DNA of 64,000 nt from Halorientalis marina. Its GTDB lineage: Archaea > Halobacteriota > Halobacteria > Halobacteriales > Haloarculaceae. This document shows, one piece after another, positions 8,498-16,673 of this stretch (position 1 is the first letter of the stretch; every line of letters starts with the position of its first letter). Position numbers and translations under genes: made by a program. Below the pieces are notes generated by a model that was not told where the DNA came from, did not search any database, and saw nothing but the letters and a program-made list of their open reading frames with translations. The DNA lies in contig NZ_CP095487.1 of NCBI RefSeq assembly GCF_023028345.1, positions 1,116,001 to 1,180,000 on the forward strand, in the 5' to 3' direction.

Positions 8498-8548
8498 ATC
8501 ACCAGAACGCGAAGCGTTCTGGTTAGCTGCCAGACGTAGTCTGGCAAC
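8498..8548 (+). repeat. Double-hairpin palindromic element, copy 2 (51 bp, brings a stop)
   Basis: Hairpin A is ACCAGAACGC-GAA-GCGTTCTGGT (8501-8523, 10-bp stem, same GAA loop). Hairpin B is TGCCAGAC-GTA-GTCTGGCA (8528-8546, 8-bp stem), after spacer TAGC and followed by AC as in copy 1. Hairpin B differs from copy 1 by a paired change (T:A to C:G at the third base pair). Hairpin A has a quite different but fully paired stem. It contains TAG in the reductase frame and splits FID from TANVYG. Confidence 0.75.
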
Positions 8549-9429
8549 ACCGCGAACGTCTACGGCACGCCCAACGGGACGAGCGAGGAGTACATCGGCG
8601 ACTGGCTCGCCCACCACGACCGTTCGGACTTCGTCATCGCCTCGAAGGTGTACTTCCCGTTCGACGGCTGGGGCGAACCGGGGTCAAACGATTCCGGACT
8701 CGGTCGCAAGCACGTCCGCGAGCAGATCGAGGGGACGCTCGAACGCCTCGGCACCGACTACCTCGATCTCTATTACATCCACCGCTGGGACGAGGCCACG
8801 CCCGTCGAGGAGACGCTGGCGACGCTGCACGACCTCGTCCGCGAGGGCAAAGTCAACTACATCGGCGCGTCGACGATAGCCGCCTGGCAACTGACCAAGG
8901 CGCTCTGGAAGGCCGACGCGAACGGCTGGCAGGCCTTCGACGTGACCCAGCCGCTCTTCCACGCCGGCTACCACGACGACGTGCGCGACTACCTCGACGT
9001 CTGCGCCGACCAGGACCTCGCGGTCCGTCCGTACTCGCCGCTCGCGGGCGGCTTCCTCACCGGGAAGTACGAGCGCGTCGAGGGCGACCCCTACACCGTC
9101 GAGGCGCCGGACGGTTCCCGTGCCGCGCTCTCGGACCGCTTCGACGACTTCTACGTCTCCGCACGCGGGTGGGAGGTCCTCGACGAAATCCGCGCCGTCG
9201 CCGACGAACTCGACGCCACCAACGCGCAGGTCGCGCTCCGCTGGCTCGTGGAACACGACGAGTTCACCTGCGTGCCCATCGTCGGCGCCCGCACCGTCGA
9301 CCAGCTCGACGAGAACGTCGGCGCCGTCGACCTCTCGCTCTCCGACGACCAGTTCGACCGCATCCTCGACGCACGCTACGACGAAGACGGCACTCGGTGG
9401 GGCCACGGCGAATAGTTCCTACGTGTAAA

Positions 9430-10536
9430 TCAAATGGATTCGTCGCTCTCGATGATTTCCTGTGCCCGTTCGACCAGCCGCGGGACCGCCTCGTCGAGCG
9501 CCGCGAACGAGGGATGGTCGGAGACGTTGTGGCAGTGACGGCGGTAGTAGGCTTCACAGACGGCCGCGAGTTCGAAGCACGCGAACGCCCGGAAGAATCG
9601 GTCGTGGTCGTACGTCCGGCCGGTCGCCTCCTCGTAGCGGTCGCGGAGGTCGGCCCGACTCGGGTACCCGTCGCGAGTCGTGAACCCCGGCGCGAGGTCG
9701 TACGGGAGACCGGCGCGTTCGTCCTCGGTCTCGAACCACGTGACGAGCAGGCGCGCGAGGTCGAGCCGCGGGTCACCGACGCCCGCGCGTTCCCAGTCGA
9801 GGACGCCGACCAGGTCCGGGGGCGCTGCCCGCGTGAAGACGACGTTCGCGAGCGTGAAATCGCCGTGAACGAGCGTCGGTTCGGCCGGGTCGGGGACGTT
9901 CGCGGCGAGCCACTCGGCCACGTCCCCGGCACCGGGGACGGGGCGGTCGGTCGCCGCCCGGTAGCGGGCGAACCGGTCGCGCCAGGTCGCCACTCGCTCG
10001 GCCAGCGGCGGGTGCGAGAGTGCCGACTCGTCCCCGTCGACATCGAGCGCGTCGAGGTCCTGTCCGTGAATTGCGGCGAGCGTGTCGACCATCTCGGCCC
10101 CGACACGGTGGCGATGATCGCTCGCGGCGTAGCTGACGGGCTCGCCGTGGCGGAGCACGTCGCCGTCGAGGCGTTCGACGACTGTGAAGGGCGCGCCCGC
10201 CACCGAGGCGTCCCCGCAGGCGAGAACGGGACGAGGCGTCGGTAGGTCGGTACCGTCGAGGGCAACGAGTGCGCGATACTCACGGAGCGGGTCGTGTGCG
10301 TCCGCGGGTGCCCCGTCGAGCGGGGGGCGACGCAGGACGAACTGCCGGTGGTCCCAGACCAGAAACAGCGTCTCGTTCCCGAGGCCGGCCGCGTGGGGAC
10401 TGAGCGCCCAGTCGCTGGCCCGTCCCAGTCGGTCGGCGACGTAACGGTAGACGCCCTGCGTGTCCAGATAGCGACTGGCACCGCCCGCGCCGGGGTTCGG
10501 TTTCGCGCCCGTCGTGTCCCCGTCGCCGTCAGTCAT
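9430..10536 (-). CDS. Phosphotransferase family protein (APH / ACAD10-11-like kinase fold)
   Basis: 368 residues with the aminoglycoside-phosphotransferase kinase-like fold. VHGDFTLANVVF is the catalytic loop (Asp base with the metal-binding Asn), and GVLDWERAGVGDPRLDLARL is the DxD/DFG-equivalent metal site. The substrate is unknown; close relatives act on hydroxyacyl-CoAs, choline or small sugars rather than antibiotics. The ATG at 10536 overlaps the endonuclease III stop by 8 bp, which implies translational coupling. A longer in-frame extension upstream to 10605 lies wholly inside the nth gene and was rejected. Confidence 0.8.
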   Translation of the reverse strand: MTDGDGDTTGAKPNPGAGGASRYLDTQGVYRYVADRLGRASDWALSPHAAGLGNETLFLVWDHRQFVLRRPPLDGAPADAHDPLREYRALVALDGTDLPTPRPVLACGDASVAGAPFTVVERLDGDVLRHGEPVSYAASDHRHRVGAEMVDTLAAIHGQDLDALDVDGDESALSHPPLAERVATWRDRFARYRAATDRPVPGAGDVAEWLAANVPDPAEPTLVHGDFTLANVVFTRAAPPDLVGVLDWERAGVGDPRLDLARLLVTWFETEDERAGLPYDLAPGFTTRDGYPSRADLRDRYEEATGRTYDHDRFFRAFACFELAAVCEAYYRRHCHNVSDHPSFAALDEAVPRLVERAQEIIESDESI

Positions 10537-11350
10537 CGGCCACCTCTGGTGCCTCGGCGGGGTCGACGACCTCGCCCGTGGCGGGATAGACGCCGACCTG
10601 GTCACAGAGGTCGCCGAGCGGACAGGCCTCGGGGTCGTCGAGACAGTCCGGCGTCCGGGCCGAGCAGGTGTCCCGGCCGAACTGGATCATCGCGGTGTGG
10701 CCGAACCCGCACTTCTCGCCGGGCACGTCGCGTTCGAGCGCCTCGCGGACGCCCTCGTGGTCGGCGTCGGCCGGCGCGAGCCCCATCCGCCGGGCGATGC
10801 GGTGGACGTGCGTGTCGACGGGGAAGACGCCGGACCGGCCGCCGGCAAAGAGGAGTACGCAGTCGGCGGTCTTGGGGCCGACGCCCTTCATGTCGAGCAA
10901 CGCCGCCCGGACCTCGTCGGGGTCGCCCTCGCGGACGAACTCGTCGAAGGCCGTTTCGCCGCCGTACTCCTCGCGAATCCGGCCGGCCAGCCGGATCAGC
11001 GTCTCGGACTTCTGGTTGTAGAGGCCGGCCGAACTGATGGTCTCGGCGAGTTCGGCCTGGTCGGCGTCGGCCAGCGCGTCGACGAGGTCCGCGTCGCCGT
11101 CGTAGCGCTCCACGAGCGCGTCGTGGGCGGGCTGGCTGGCCGTGTCGCTCGTGTTCTGACTGAGGACGGTGCGGACGAGACACTCGAAAGCGTCCCGGCC
11201 GCCGTAGGACTTCTGCCAGTACTGTTCGCCCAACCGATCCACGACCGCCTCCGCGCGGGTATCGGCCGTCCCCGGCTCGAACCGCTCGGCGTAGCCACCG
11301 CCCGAGTCCCCGCCGCTGATGTTTCGTGCCGGCTCCGGGTCCTCCGTCAT
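10529..11350 (-). CDS. nth: Endonuclease III (DNA glycosylase / AP lyase)
   Basis: 273 residues. It removes oxidised pyrimidines and nicks abasic sites in base-excision repair. The helix-hairpin-helix is LLDMKGVGPKTADCVLLF with catalytic Lys160, and the catalytic Asp179 is in FPVDTHVHRIARRMG. A C-terminal iron-sulphur loop has Cys229, 236, 243 and 249. The spacing is C-x6-C-x6-C-x5-C, whereas classical Nth has C-x6-C-x2-C-x5-C, so the loop carries four extra residues. An acidic N-terminal tail of about 35 residues precedes the fold. The start at 11350 (MTEDPEPARN) sits just after an in-frame, less likely ATG at 11377. It is first in a coupled pair with the phosphotransferase. Confidence 0.92.
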   Translation of the reverse strand: MTEDPEPARNISGGDSGGGYAERFEPGTADTRAEAVVDRLGEQYWQKSYGGRDAFECLVRTVLSQNTSDTASQPAHDALVERYDGDADLVDALADADQAELAETISSAGLYNQKSETLIRLAGRIREEYGGETAFDEFVREGDPDEVRAALLDMKGVGPKTADCVLLFAGGRSGVFPVDTHVHRIARRMGLAPADADHEGVREALERDVPGEKCGFGHTAMIQFGRDTCSARTPDCLDDPEACPLGDLCDQVGVYPATGEVVDPAEAPEVADD

Positions 11351-11411
11351 CGGCCATCGATACGGGCCGGACGACAAAACGACCTGCGACTCGACGGTGT
11401 CGCTCCCCGGG

Positions 11412-11825
11412 CTACGCCACGCTGAGCGTGAGCGTCAGGTCGGCGCCGCCCGCGAGCGCGTCGACGAGGTCGCGGTCGAGGTCCCCGGCGGCAGCGTCGG
11501 CATCCACGAGGACCGTTCGGTCGTCGACGTAGTCGCTCGTGCGGCCCACGATGCTCCGCTCGTTCTCGAAGGAGAGGTCCGGGTGACCACGTCCCTCGAT
11601 ACGGACGGTGTAGCCGCCGGCCTCGACCGCCGCGGTGATCGTCGCGTCGTGGGACTGGCAGGCCGCGACGAACTCGGGGTCGAAGTCCGCAGGGACGCGG
11701 TCGGCCTCGACCCCGAGGATGCAGTCGCCCGCCGGCGTCAGGTAATCGTCGCTCGTCACCTCGAACGTGCTCGCGTGCTCTGCGGACACGTTCTCGTGCC
11801 CGCGTGCGTGAACGACTTCTTCCAT
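11412..11825 (-). CDS. DUF371 family archaeal protein
   Basis: 137 residues matching the archaeal DUF371 family: MEEVVHARGHENVSAEHAST at the start, then FEVTSDDYLTPAGDCILGV and GRGHPDLSFENERSIVGRTS. The conserved GHENVxAxHxST and LTxxGDCIxGV motifs suggest a binding or catalytic pocket, but no activity is known to me. The frame stays open upstream, but that extension falls in the palindrome-rich gap and is Ala/Arg-rich, so ATG 11825 is preferred. Confidence 0.8.
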   Translation of the reverse strand: MEEVVHARGHENVSAEHASTFEVTSDDYLTPAGDCILGVEADRVPADFDPEFVAACQSHDATITAAVEAGGYTVRIEGRGHPDLSFENERSIVGRTSDYVDDRTVLVDADAAAGDLDRDLVDALAGGADLTLTLSVA

Positions 11826-11902
11826 GCCCGCCGGTTCCCGCCCGTCGCACTTCAGCGAGTCGTTCCACGCCGCTGCCCTCGTCGCGGCTCTCGCCGCTTC
11901 GC

Positions 11903-12049
11903 TCACTCGGCGACCGTGACGGTCACCGCGCCACACCCGCAGGCGTAGGCCCGCCGCTCGCCGCCGCCGTCCCGGTAGACGACCGCCGGCTCGGTGTCCG
12001 TGAGGTCGCGATCACAGCCCCGACAGGTGCAGGTCAGCTCCTCGAACAT
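11903..12049 (-). CDS. Micro-protein with zinc-ribbon-like cysteines
   Basis: A 48-residue protein starting MFEELTCTCRGCDRDLTD and ending YACGCGAVTVTVAE. Cys7, 9, 12, 37 and 39 could bind one zinc ion as a rubredoxin-like knuckle pair (CxCxxC and CxC). Haloarchaea encode many such small zinc proteins, mostly of unknown function. A TATA-like TTTCATAC lies about 25 bp upstream of the ATG, supporting a leaderless message. It runs in the same direction as the DUF371 gene, with a 77-bp gap holding a GCGGC-GAGA-GCCGC hairpin. Confidence 0.65.
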   Translation of the reverse strand: MFEELTCTCRGCDRDLTDTEPAVVYRDGGGERRAYACGCGAVTVTVAE

Positions 12050-12222
12050 ACACGAATGGAGGAACGGAGGGTGTATGAAAGCGAGCCGTCCGCGCGGTGA
12101 AAGTGAAAGTGCGGGGCCGCGATTGCCGGCGCGGCGCACCGGTCCGCCTGCGGTGCCTTCGCGGCCGTCGGTAGCGCCATCGGATATGAAAGTACTTGCC
12201 GACGGTCGCCGACGGATTCGGT

Positions 12223-12348
12223 ATGGTACTGCACACGCTGGGGAAACTGGTCAAACTCGGACTGATGGCGGTCGGACTGGCGGCGCTCGTCTTCGTGTTC
12301 GTCTCGTACGGCTGGAACGGGGAGCTGCCGACGGTCGAGCTGGAGTAG
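12223..12348 (+). CDS. 41-residue single-span membrane micro-protein
   Basis: Starts MVLHTLGKLVKLGLMAVGLA and continues through a single hydrophobic helix (about residues 9-30) to SYGWNGELPTVELE. Codon use is like its neighbours, with strong third-position G+C bias, which supports real coding despite the small size. An AT-rich stretch (ATATGAAAGT, 12184-12193) lies 30-39 bp upstream. The positive N-terminus and acidic C-terminus suggest an N-in, C-out topology. Function is unknown. Confidence 0.5.
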   Translation: MVLHTLGKLVKLGLMAVGLAALVFVFVSYGWNGELPTVELE

Positions 12349-12396
12349 GGACCGTCCCGTGACCGCGTGTCGGTCGGCGTGGGTCCCGTAACGGAT

Positions 12397-14283
12397 ATGG
12401 CCCCGGCGGACGCGCGGACTGGTATGCTGGGCGAGTGGAGTGGCGCGTCGGTCGAGTCGGACGGCGAGCGACCGGACCCGGACGTGTGGACGCCGCTGGA
12501 CGGGCTCGGCCGGCCGCCGGCCTTCTCGGGCGCCGACGCCGTCGCCTACCGGACGGGGTTCGACGATCCACGGTCGCCCGAGGACGAGCGGGCCGTCCTC
12601 GAACTGCGCGGCCTCTACGCCCACGCCCGCGTCTGGCTGAACGGCGACCTGCTCGGGGAGCACGACGCCTACTTCCGCCCGTTCCGAACCACCTTCGAGC
12701 CCGCCGAGACGAACGAACTCGTCGTCGAGTGCCGCGCCCCGGCGGATCGCTTCGGCGGCATCCACGACACCGATGCCGTCCCCGAGGCCGATGCGACCCC
12801 CGGAATCTGGTGGGGGGCCGATCTCGAAACGCTCCCGGGGACGGCCATCGTCGACTTCGACGCGACGCCACACCTCGTGGACGACGAGGCGAAAATCGAC
12901 GTCCGGGCCGTCGTCGAGACCGACGAGCCACTCGACGACAGAATCACGTTCTCCCTGCGCCCGGAGGGGGAGTTCCAGAGCCGCGGGATGATGGACCGCG
13001 CGGCGGTCGAGGCCGACGCCGGCGAGCGGGCCGTCGTCGAGCACACGATCGACGTGCGCGACCCGTCGCTGTGGTGGCCGGCGGCACTCGGCCCCCAGCA
13101 CCGCTACACGGTCCGGGCGAAGTTGGGCGACCACACCCGTCAGATAACGACCGGCCTCCGCTCGATCACCCGGGACGACGACGGGCTGCTGGTCAACGGC
13201 GAGCGCCTGCGCGCACGCGGGTTCGTCCTCGACTCGGCGACGACGGCGGACGTGGACCGCGCGCTCGAGGCCAACGCGAACCTCGTGCGGATGCACGCCC
13301 ACGCACCCCCACAGGCGGTGTACGAGGCCTGCAGCGAGGCGGGCCTGCTCGTCTGGCAGGACCTCCCGCTGACCGGCCCCGGAACGTTCGACGCCGACCG
13401 GGGGGCCGACCTCGCGGACACCCTCGTCGCGACCTACGGGCACCACCCCTGTCTCGCGGCGGCCGGCGTCGTCTCGGACCCGGTCGACCCCTTCCCGGAC
13501 ACGCTGGGATCGGGGACGTTCGACCGACTGCGGCTCCGGTGGCGTGCCTGGCGGACCGGCTACGACCACGGCCCCGCGGAGACGGTAGCGGACGCGTTCC
13601 CCGCCGACCTCCCCGTGTTCCCGGTCGCGGGGCCGCTCGGTTGCACGCCGGACGCGGCTCACCTCTACCCGGGGTGGGACTACGGCGACGCGGCCGACAT
13701 CGAGTGGCTCTGTGACCGGTACGACCTCGACGACGTGGTCGGCGCGTTCGGCGCGGCCGCGCTGGGGGCGGCCGATCCCGAGGAACTCGCGGGGTTCGAC
13801 CGCGAGAAACACGACGACAGGGTCCCCGACGCCGACGACCCCGCCGCGTCGCAGCGGTATCAGGCCCGGGTAACGAAACGCGTCGCCGAGGCACTCCGCC
13901 GGCGGCAGGCGACGGTCCTCGCCGTCGACTCCCTCCGGGACACCGGGGACGCGGGGACGGGCGTGCTCGAACGCGACGGGAGCGAGAAGACGGCGTACGA
14001 GGCCGTCGCTGCCGCCTTCGAACCGGTACAGGCGACGCTGACCGACCCGACGGCTGGTGCGTCGACGCCAGTGATGGTCGTCAACGACACGGGCGAGCGC
14101 GTCTCGGGAGCCGTCACGGTCGAGACCAGGGACGACGCGCTCACCGACGAGTCGCTCGACGTGACGGTCGACCCCCACGAGACGGCGACGGCCGGTGACG
14201 TGTCGGTCCCGGCCGACGCCGCGTCGGTGACCCTCTCGTTCACGACCGACGACCGGGCTGTGACCAACCGCTACTATATGTAG
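12397..14283 (+). CDS. Glycoside hydrolase family 2-like protein, catalytic residues lost
   Basis: 628 residues with the layout of a beta-mannosidase/beta-galactosidase. An N-terminal jelly-roll sugar-binding domain (LYAHARVWLNGDLLGEHDAY) is followed by an Ig-like domain (WWPAALGPQHRYTV) and a TIM-barrel (LLVNGERLRARGFVLDSATT, VRMHAHAPPQAVYEACSEAG, LLVWQDLPL). The acid/base Asn-Glu pair after HPCLAAAG is replaced by Ser360-Asp361, and the nucleophile motif SEFG reads GAFG (Ala450). It is probably not a hydrolase, perhaps a carbohydrate-binding protein. There is no signal peptide. The start is uncertain: 12367, 12397 or 12424 are possible. Confidence 0.7.
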   Translation: MAPADARTGMLGEWSGASVESDGERPDPDVWTPLDGLGRPPAFSGADAVAYRTGFDDPRSPEDERAVLELRGLYAHARVWLNGDLLGEHDAYFRPFRTTFEPAETNELVVECRAPADRFGGIHDTDAVPEADATPGIWWGADLETLPGTAIVDFDATPHLVDDEAKIDVRAVVETDEPLDDRITFSLRPEGEFQSRGMMDRAAVEADAGERAVVEHTIDVRDPSLWWPAALGPQHRYTVRAKLGDHTRQITTGLRSITRDDDGLLVNGERLRARGFVLDSATTADVDRALEANANLVRMHAHAPPQAVYEACSEAGLLVWQDLPLTGPGTFDADRGADLADTLVATYGHHPCLAAAGVVSDPVDPFPDTLGSGTFDRLRLRWRAWRTGYDHGPAETVADAFPADLPVFPVAGPLGCTPDAAHLYPGWDYGDAADIEWLCDRYDLDDVVGAFGAAALGAADPEELAGFDREKHDDRVPDADDPAASQRYQARVTKRVAEALRRRQATVLAVDSLRDTGDAGTGVLERDGSEKTAYEAVAAAFEPVQATLTDPTAGASTPVMVVNDTGERVSGAVTVETRDDALTDESLDVTVDPHETATAGDVSVPADAASVTLSFTTDDRAVTNRYYM

Positions 14284-14543
14284 TCCCGCCGCCGGGCGTC
14301 CAGGCCCGTGACACGGAGTTACATGACCCCTGCTCCCGTTTGGTAGGGGATTCCACGGTGTCTGACGACCGGAATATTTAAACTATCGCCGACAGAACTA
14401 GCAGGTACCAGAACGTCTCCGGCGTTCCGGCAGTATCGTGCGACGCCCACAGAATGACAGGGAACCTTGCTTATCAGGCGTTGGCCTCCCTCGTAGAGCG
14501 TTCGCTGCCGTTCGCCGGTGCGGTAATGGCATAGACACTAACC
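14284..14543 (+). promoter_or_regulatory. 260-bp upstream region of the coiled-coil gene, possible long leader
   Basis: A clear TATA element (TATTTAAA, 14374-14381) lies 163-170 bp before the next ATG, so a transcript from about 14405 would have a leader of nearly 140 nt. The leader contains the near-dyad GAACGTCTCCGGCGTTC (about 14412-14428), which could form a short hairpin. A second AT-rich box (CTTATCA, about 14469) is closer but still about 70 bp away. No reading frame or tRNA is seen. The leader could be regulatory or hold a small RNA. Confidence 0.35.
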
Positions 14544-15434
14544 ATGGCAGAGTCAATTGACGAATCCAAAAACACCGAAGTGACAGACGACGACATCGAA
14601 AACAAATCCAAGGGCGAACTCATCAAGCTCGCCGGGCAGCTCCGAGATCGACGGAACGATCTCAACCAGCTCGCCTCGGAGCGCGCTTCCGAACGCGACG
14701 ACCTCAACGCGAAGACTCGCGAGAAGGTCGACGAGGCCCAGGAACATCGCGAGAAACGCGACGAACTCAACTCCCAGGTCCAGGAGCACAAGGAGAAGCG
14801 CAACGAGCTCAACGCCGAGGCGAACGAGCTGTTCGACCAGGTCGAGGAGATGAAAGACGACCTCGAACTGAACGAGGGCAAATCCATCGAGAAGCTCGAG
14901 GAGGAGATCGAAGACCTGGAGTTCAAACAGCAGACGGAGGTCCTCAATCCCGAGGAGGAGCGGGAACTCATCGAGAAGATCGAGGACAAGCGCGAGCAGC
15001 TCCAGGAGAAAAAGGAGAAACTCGACCAGACCGGTGACGTCGACGAGCTCAAGGAGGAAGCCGAGGAGATCCGCTCGGAAGCCTCCAAGCACCACCAGAA
15101 GGTGACGGAGCTCGCCGACGAGGCCCAGAAACACCACAACCAGATGATCGAGGCCTACCGCGAGGCGGACGAGATCCGCGACGAGGCCGACGAGAAACAC
15201 GAGGAGTTCGTGGAGGCACAGGAGGCGGCCGACCAGCACCACGAGGACTTCGTGCGCGTCCAGAAGCGCCTGCGCGAACTGGACAAGAAAGAGGAGGAGG
15301 AAAAGCAGAGCCAGCGCGAGGAAGAGCAGGAGGCCGCCCGCGAGGAAGCCGAGGAGATCTACCAGAAGTTCAAGGAAGGCGAGACCCTCGACACCGAGGA
15401 CCTGATGAAGCTCCAGAAGACGGGCCTGCTCTGA
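14544..15434 (+). CDS. Archaeal coiled-coil protein, COG1340-like
   Basis: 296 residues, almost entirely charged heptad coiled coil from about residue 20 to 280 (LNAKTREKVDEAQEHREKRD, then repeated ELxxxxxE blocks). It begins MAESIDESKNTEVTDDDIEN and ends in a short conserved segment GETLDTEDLMKLQKTGLL. It resembles the widespread archaeal coiled-coil family COG1340, sometimes misannotated as phosphoserine phosphatase; no catalytic motif is present. Lys/Glu-rich composition is high even for this organism. A structural or ribosome/chromosome-associated role is possible, but unproven. It stands alone, with a T-rich tract downstream at about 15471-15489. Confidence 0.75.
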   Translation: MAESIDESKNTEVTDDDIENKSKGELIKLAGQLRDRRNDLNQLASERASERDDLNAKTREKVDEAQEHREKRDELNSQVQEHKEKRNELNAEANELFDQVEEMKDDLELNEGKSIEKLEEEIEDLEFKQQTEVLNPEEERELIEKIEDKREQLQEKKEKLDQTGDVDELKEEAEEIRSEASKHHQKVTELADEAQKHHNQMIEAYREADEIRDEADEKHEEFVEAQEAADQHHEDFVRVQKRLRELDKKEEEEKQSQREEEQEAAREEAEEIYQKFKEGETLDTEDLMKLQKTGLL

Positions 15435-15623
15435 TCCGCTACCGCTCCGGCTCTTCGGCCGGCGCCTGATACTTTTCGTTCGTTTTTCGACGCCGTCCCC
15501 CAGTGACGCCACCGGTGTTACCGAAGAGTGGCGACGCCGGCGCTCGTCGGCGTCGATATCCACCACCCACTCGAGAGAGCTCCGTCGCGCGGCTCTTTTG
15601 TCGCCCGGGGCCGAACGCCGGAC

Positions 15624-16625
15624 ATGGCTCGTACGGGACCGGTACGGACGCTGGGTCGTGTGCTCATCGCGCTCGGTATCACGGCGGTCGGAATCGTCGC
15701 CGCCTGGGGGCTGTTCGTCAGGTTTCCCGCGGACCTGACGGACCTCCTGGGCGTACTGGCCGTGCTGATCGCAGTCCCGCTCGCCCTCCGCGCGGGCGGG
15801 AGCGTGGCGTCGTCGGCACTGCCGGACTACAACGTGGCGGAGGTGACAGTCGAGGGGCCGATCACCCGCTCGGCCGGCGGTGGCGTCGTCCCGACGCCGG
15901 TCGGTGCGGACGCCGACGACGTCGTGGAGCAGATCGAGCGTGCCGACGCCGACGGGAGCGTGGACGCTCTCTTGGTGAAACTCAACACGCCGGGCGGCGA
16001 GATCGTCCCGAGCGAGGACATCCGGCTCGCCGCCGAGCGGTTCGACGGGCCGACGGTCGCGTACGCGACGGACGTGTGTGCGAGCGGGGGCTACGACATC
16101 GCGAGCGGCTGTGACGAACTGTGGGCGCGGTCGGGGAGCATCGTCGGCTCCATCGGCGTCATCGGCTCGCGGGTGAACGTCAGCGACCTCGCGGACCGGT
16201 TCGGGGTCAGCTACGAGCAGTTCACGGCCGGCGAGTACAAGGACGCCGGGACGCCGCTGAAGGACCTCTCGGAGGACGAACGCGAGTACCTGCAGGGGAT
16301 CGTCGACGACTACTACGAGGACTTCGTCGACACCGTCGCCGAGGGTCGCGAGCTGGACCCCGAGACCGTCCGCGAGACGGAGGCCCGTATCTACCTCGGC
16401 GACGAGGCGGCCGAGATCGGACTGGTCGACGAGATCGGGGACCGCACGGCCGTCGAGACGCGACTGGAGGAGCAACTGGGGACGAGCGTCGCCGTCGAGG
16501 AGTTCGAGCCGGCGGCGGGACTGCGTGGCCGCTTGCGCGGCGGGGCGGCGACGGTCGCGTACGCCTTCGGTGCGGGGGTCGCGAGCGTCGTCGACGAGGC
16601 CGACGGGTTCGATTTTAGAGTGTGA
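15624..16625 (+). CDS. sppA: Signal peptide peptidase SppA (archaeal S49 serine protease)
   Basis: 333 residues. It degrades cleaved signal peptides and possibly other membrane-associated peptides. Two N-terminal transmembrane helices (about residues 11-30 and 38-55) are followed by a ClpP-like protease domain. Ser154 in CASGGYDIASG and Lys206 in EYKDAGTPLKD form the Ser-Lys dyad; their 52-residue separation equals that of Bacillus SppA as I recall it. The conserved GSIGVIG motif is present. ATG 15624 has a T-rich element (CTCTTTTGTC) 24-33 bp upstream, consistent with a leaderless start. Confidence 0.9.
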   Translation: MARTGPVRTLGRVLIALGITAVGIVAAWGLFVRFPADLTDLLGVLAVLIAVPLALRAGGSVASSALPDYNVAEVTVEGPITRSAGGGVVPTPVGADADDVVEQIERADADGSVDALLVKLNTPGGEIVPSEDIRLAAERFDGPTVAYATDVCASGGYDIASGCDELWARSGSIVGSIGVIGSRVNVSDLADRFGVSYEQFTAGEYKDAGTPLKDLSEDEREYLQGIVDDYYEDFVDTVAEGRELDPETVRETEARIYLGDEAAEIGLVDEIGDRTAVETRLEEQLGTSVAVEEFEPAAGLRGRLRGGAATVAYAFGAGVASVVDEADGFDFRV

Positions 16626-16643
16626 GCCTGTCGGCTCCGATGG

Positions 16644-16650
16644 TTTTTAT
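16644..16650 (+). promoter_or_regulatory. TATA element deciding the GTG start of the DUF373 gene
   Basis: TTTTTAT lies 24-30 bp before GTG 16674, the exact spacing for a leaderless transcript, and so supports the GTG as the true start. Confidence 0.5.
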
Positions 16651-16673
16651 CCGTCGGGACATCAGGTACCGGT

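Larger units (their letters stand above)
8291..9415 (+). pseudogene. Aldo/keto reductase interrupted by two palindromic insertions
   Basis: An NADP-dependent aldo/keto reductase reading MEYVTLGRTGTKVSRLCLGTW at the start and ending at 9415. Two insertions interrupt it. The first (8378-8422) adds 15 codons after FGRETGG and keeps the frame. The second (8498-8548) adds 17 codons but carries an in-frame TAG (8537-8539). It splits the active-site block: catalytic Asp69 (FID) is separated from TANVYG, whose Tyr is now residue 91. The other tetrad members survive (Lys119 in IASK, His164 in YYIHRW). Without the inserts the protein would be about 342 residues, normal for the family. The downstream frame alone (first start near 8648) lacks Asp, Tyr and Lys. 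Hence a pseudogene, unless the element is removed or bypassed. Confidence 0.8.

Noticed and set aside
8537..8539. TAG in the reductase read as pyrrolysine
   Set aside because: Pyrrolysine systems are not expected in haloarchaea, no pyl genes are seen here, and the codon is part of hairpin B of the insertion.
8648..9415. Downstream reductase fragment as an independent enzyme
   Set aside because: It would start after the catalytic Lys and lack Asp, Tyr and Lys, so it cannot be an active aldo/keto reductase.
12034..14178. A 714-codon minus-strand frame opposite the GH2-like gene
   Set aside because: Arg/Gly/Val-rich antisense artefact; the plus strand has recognisable domains.
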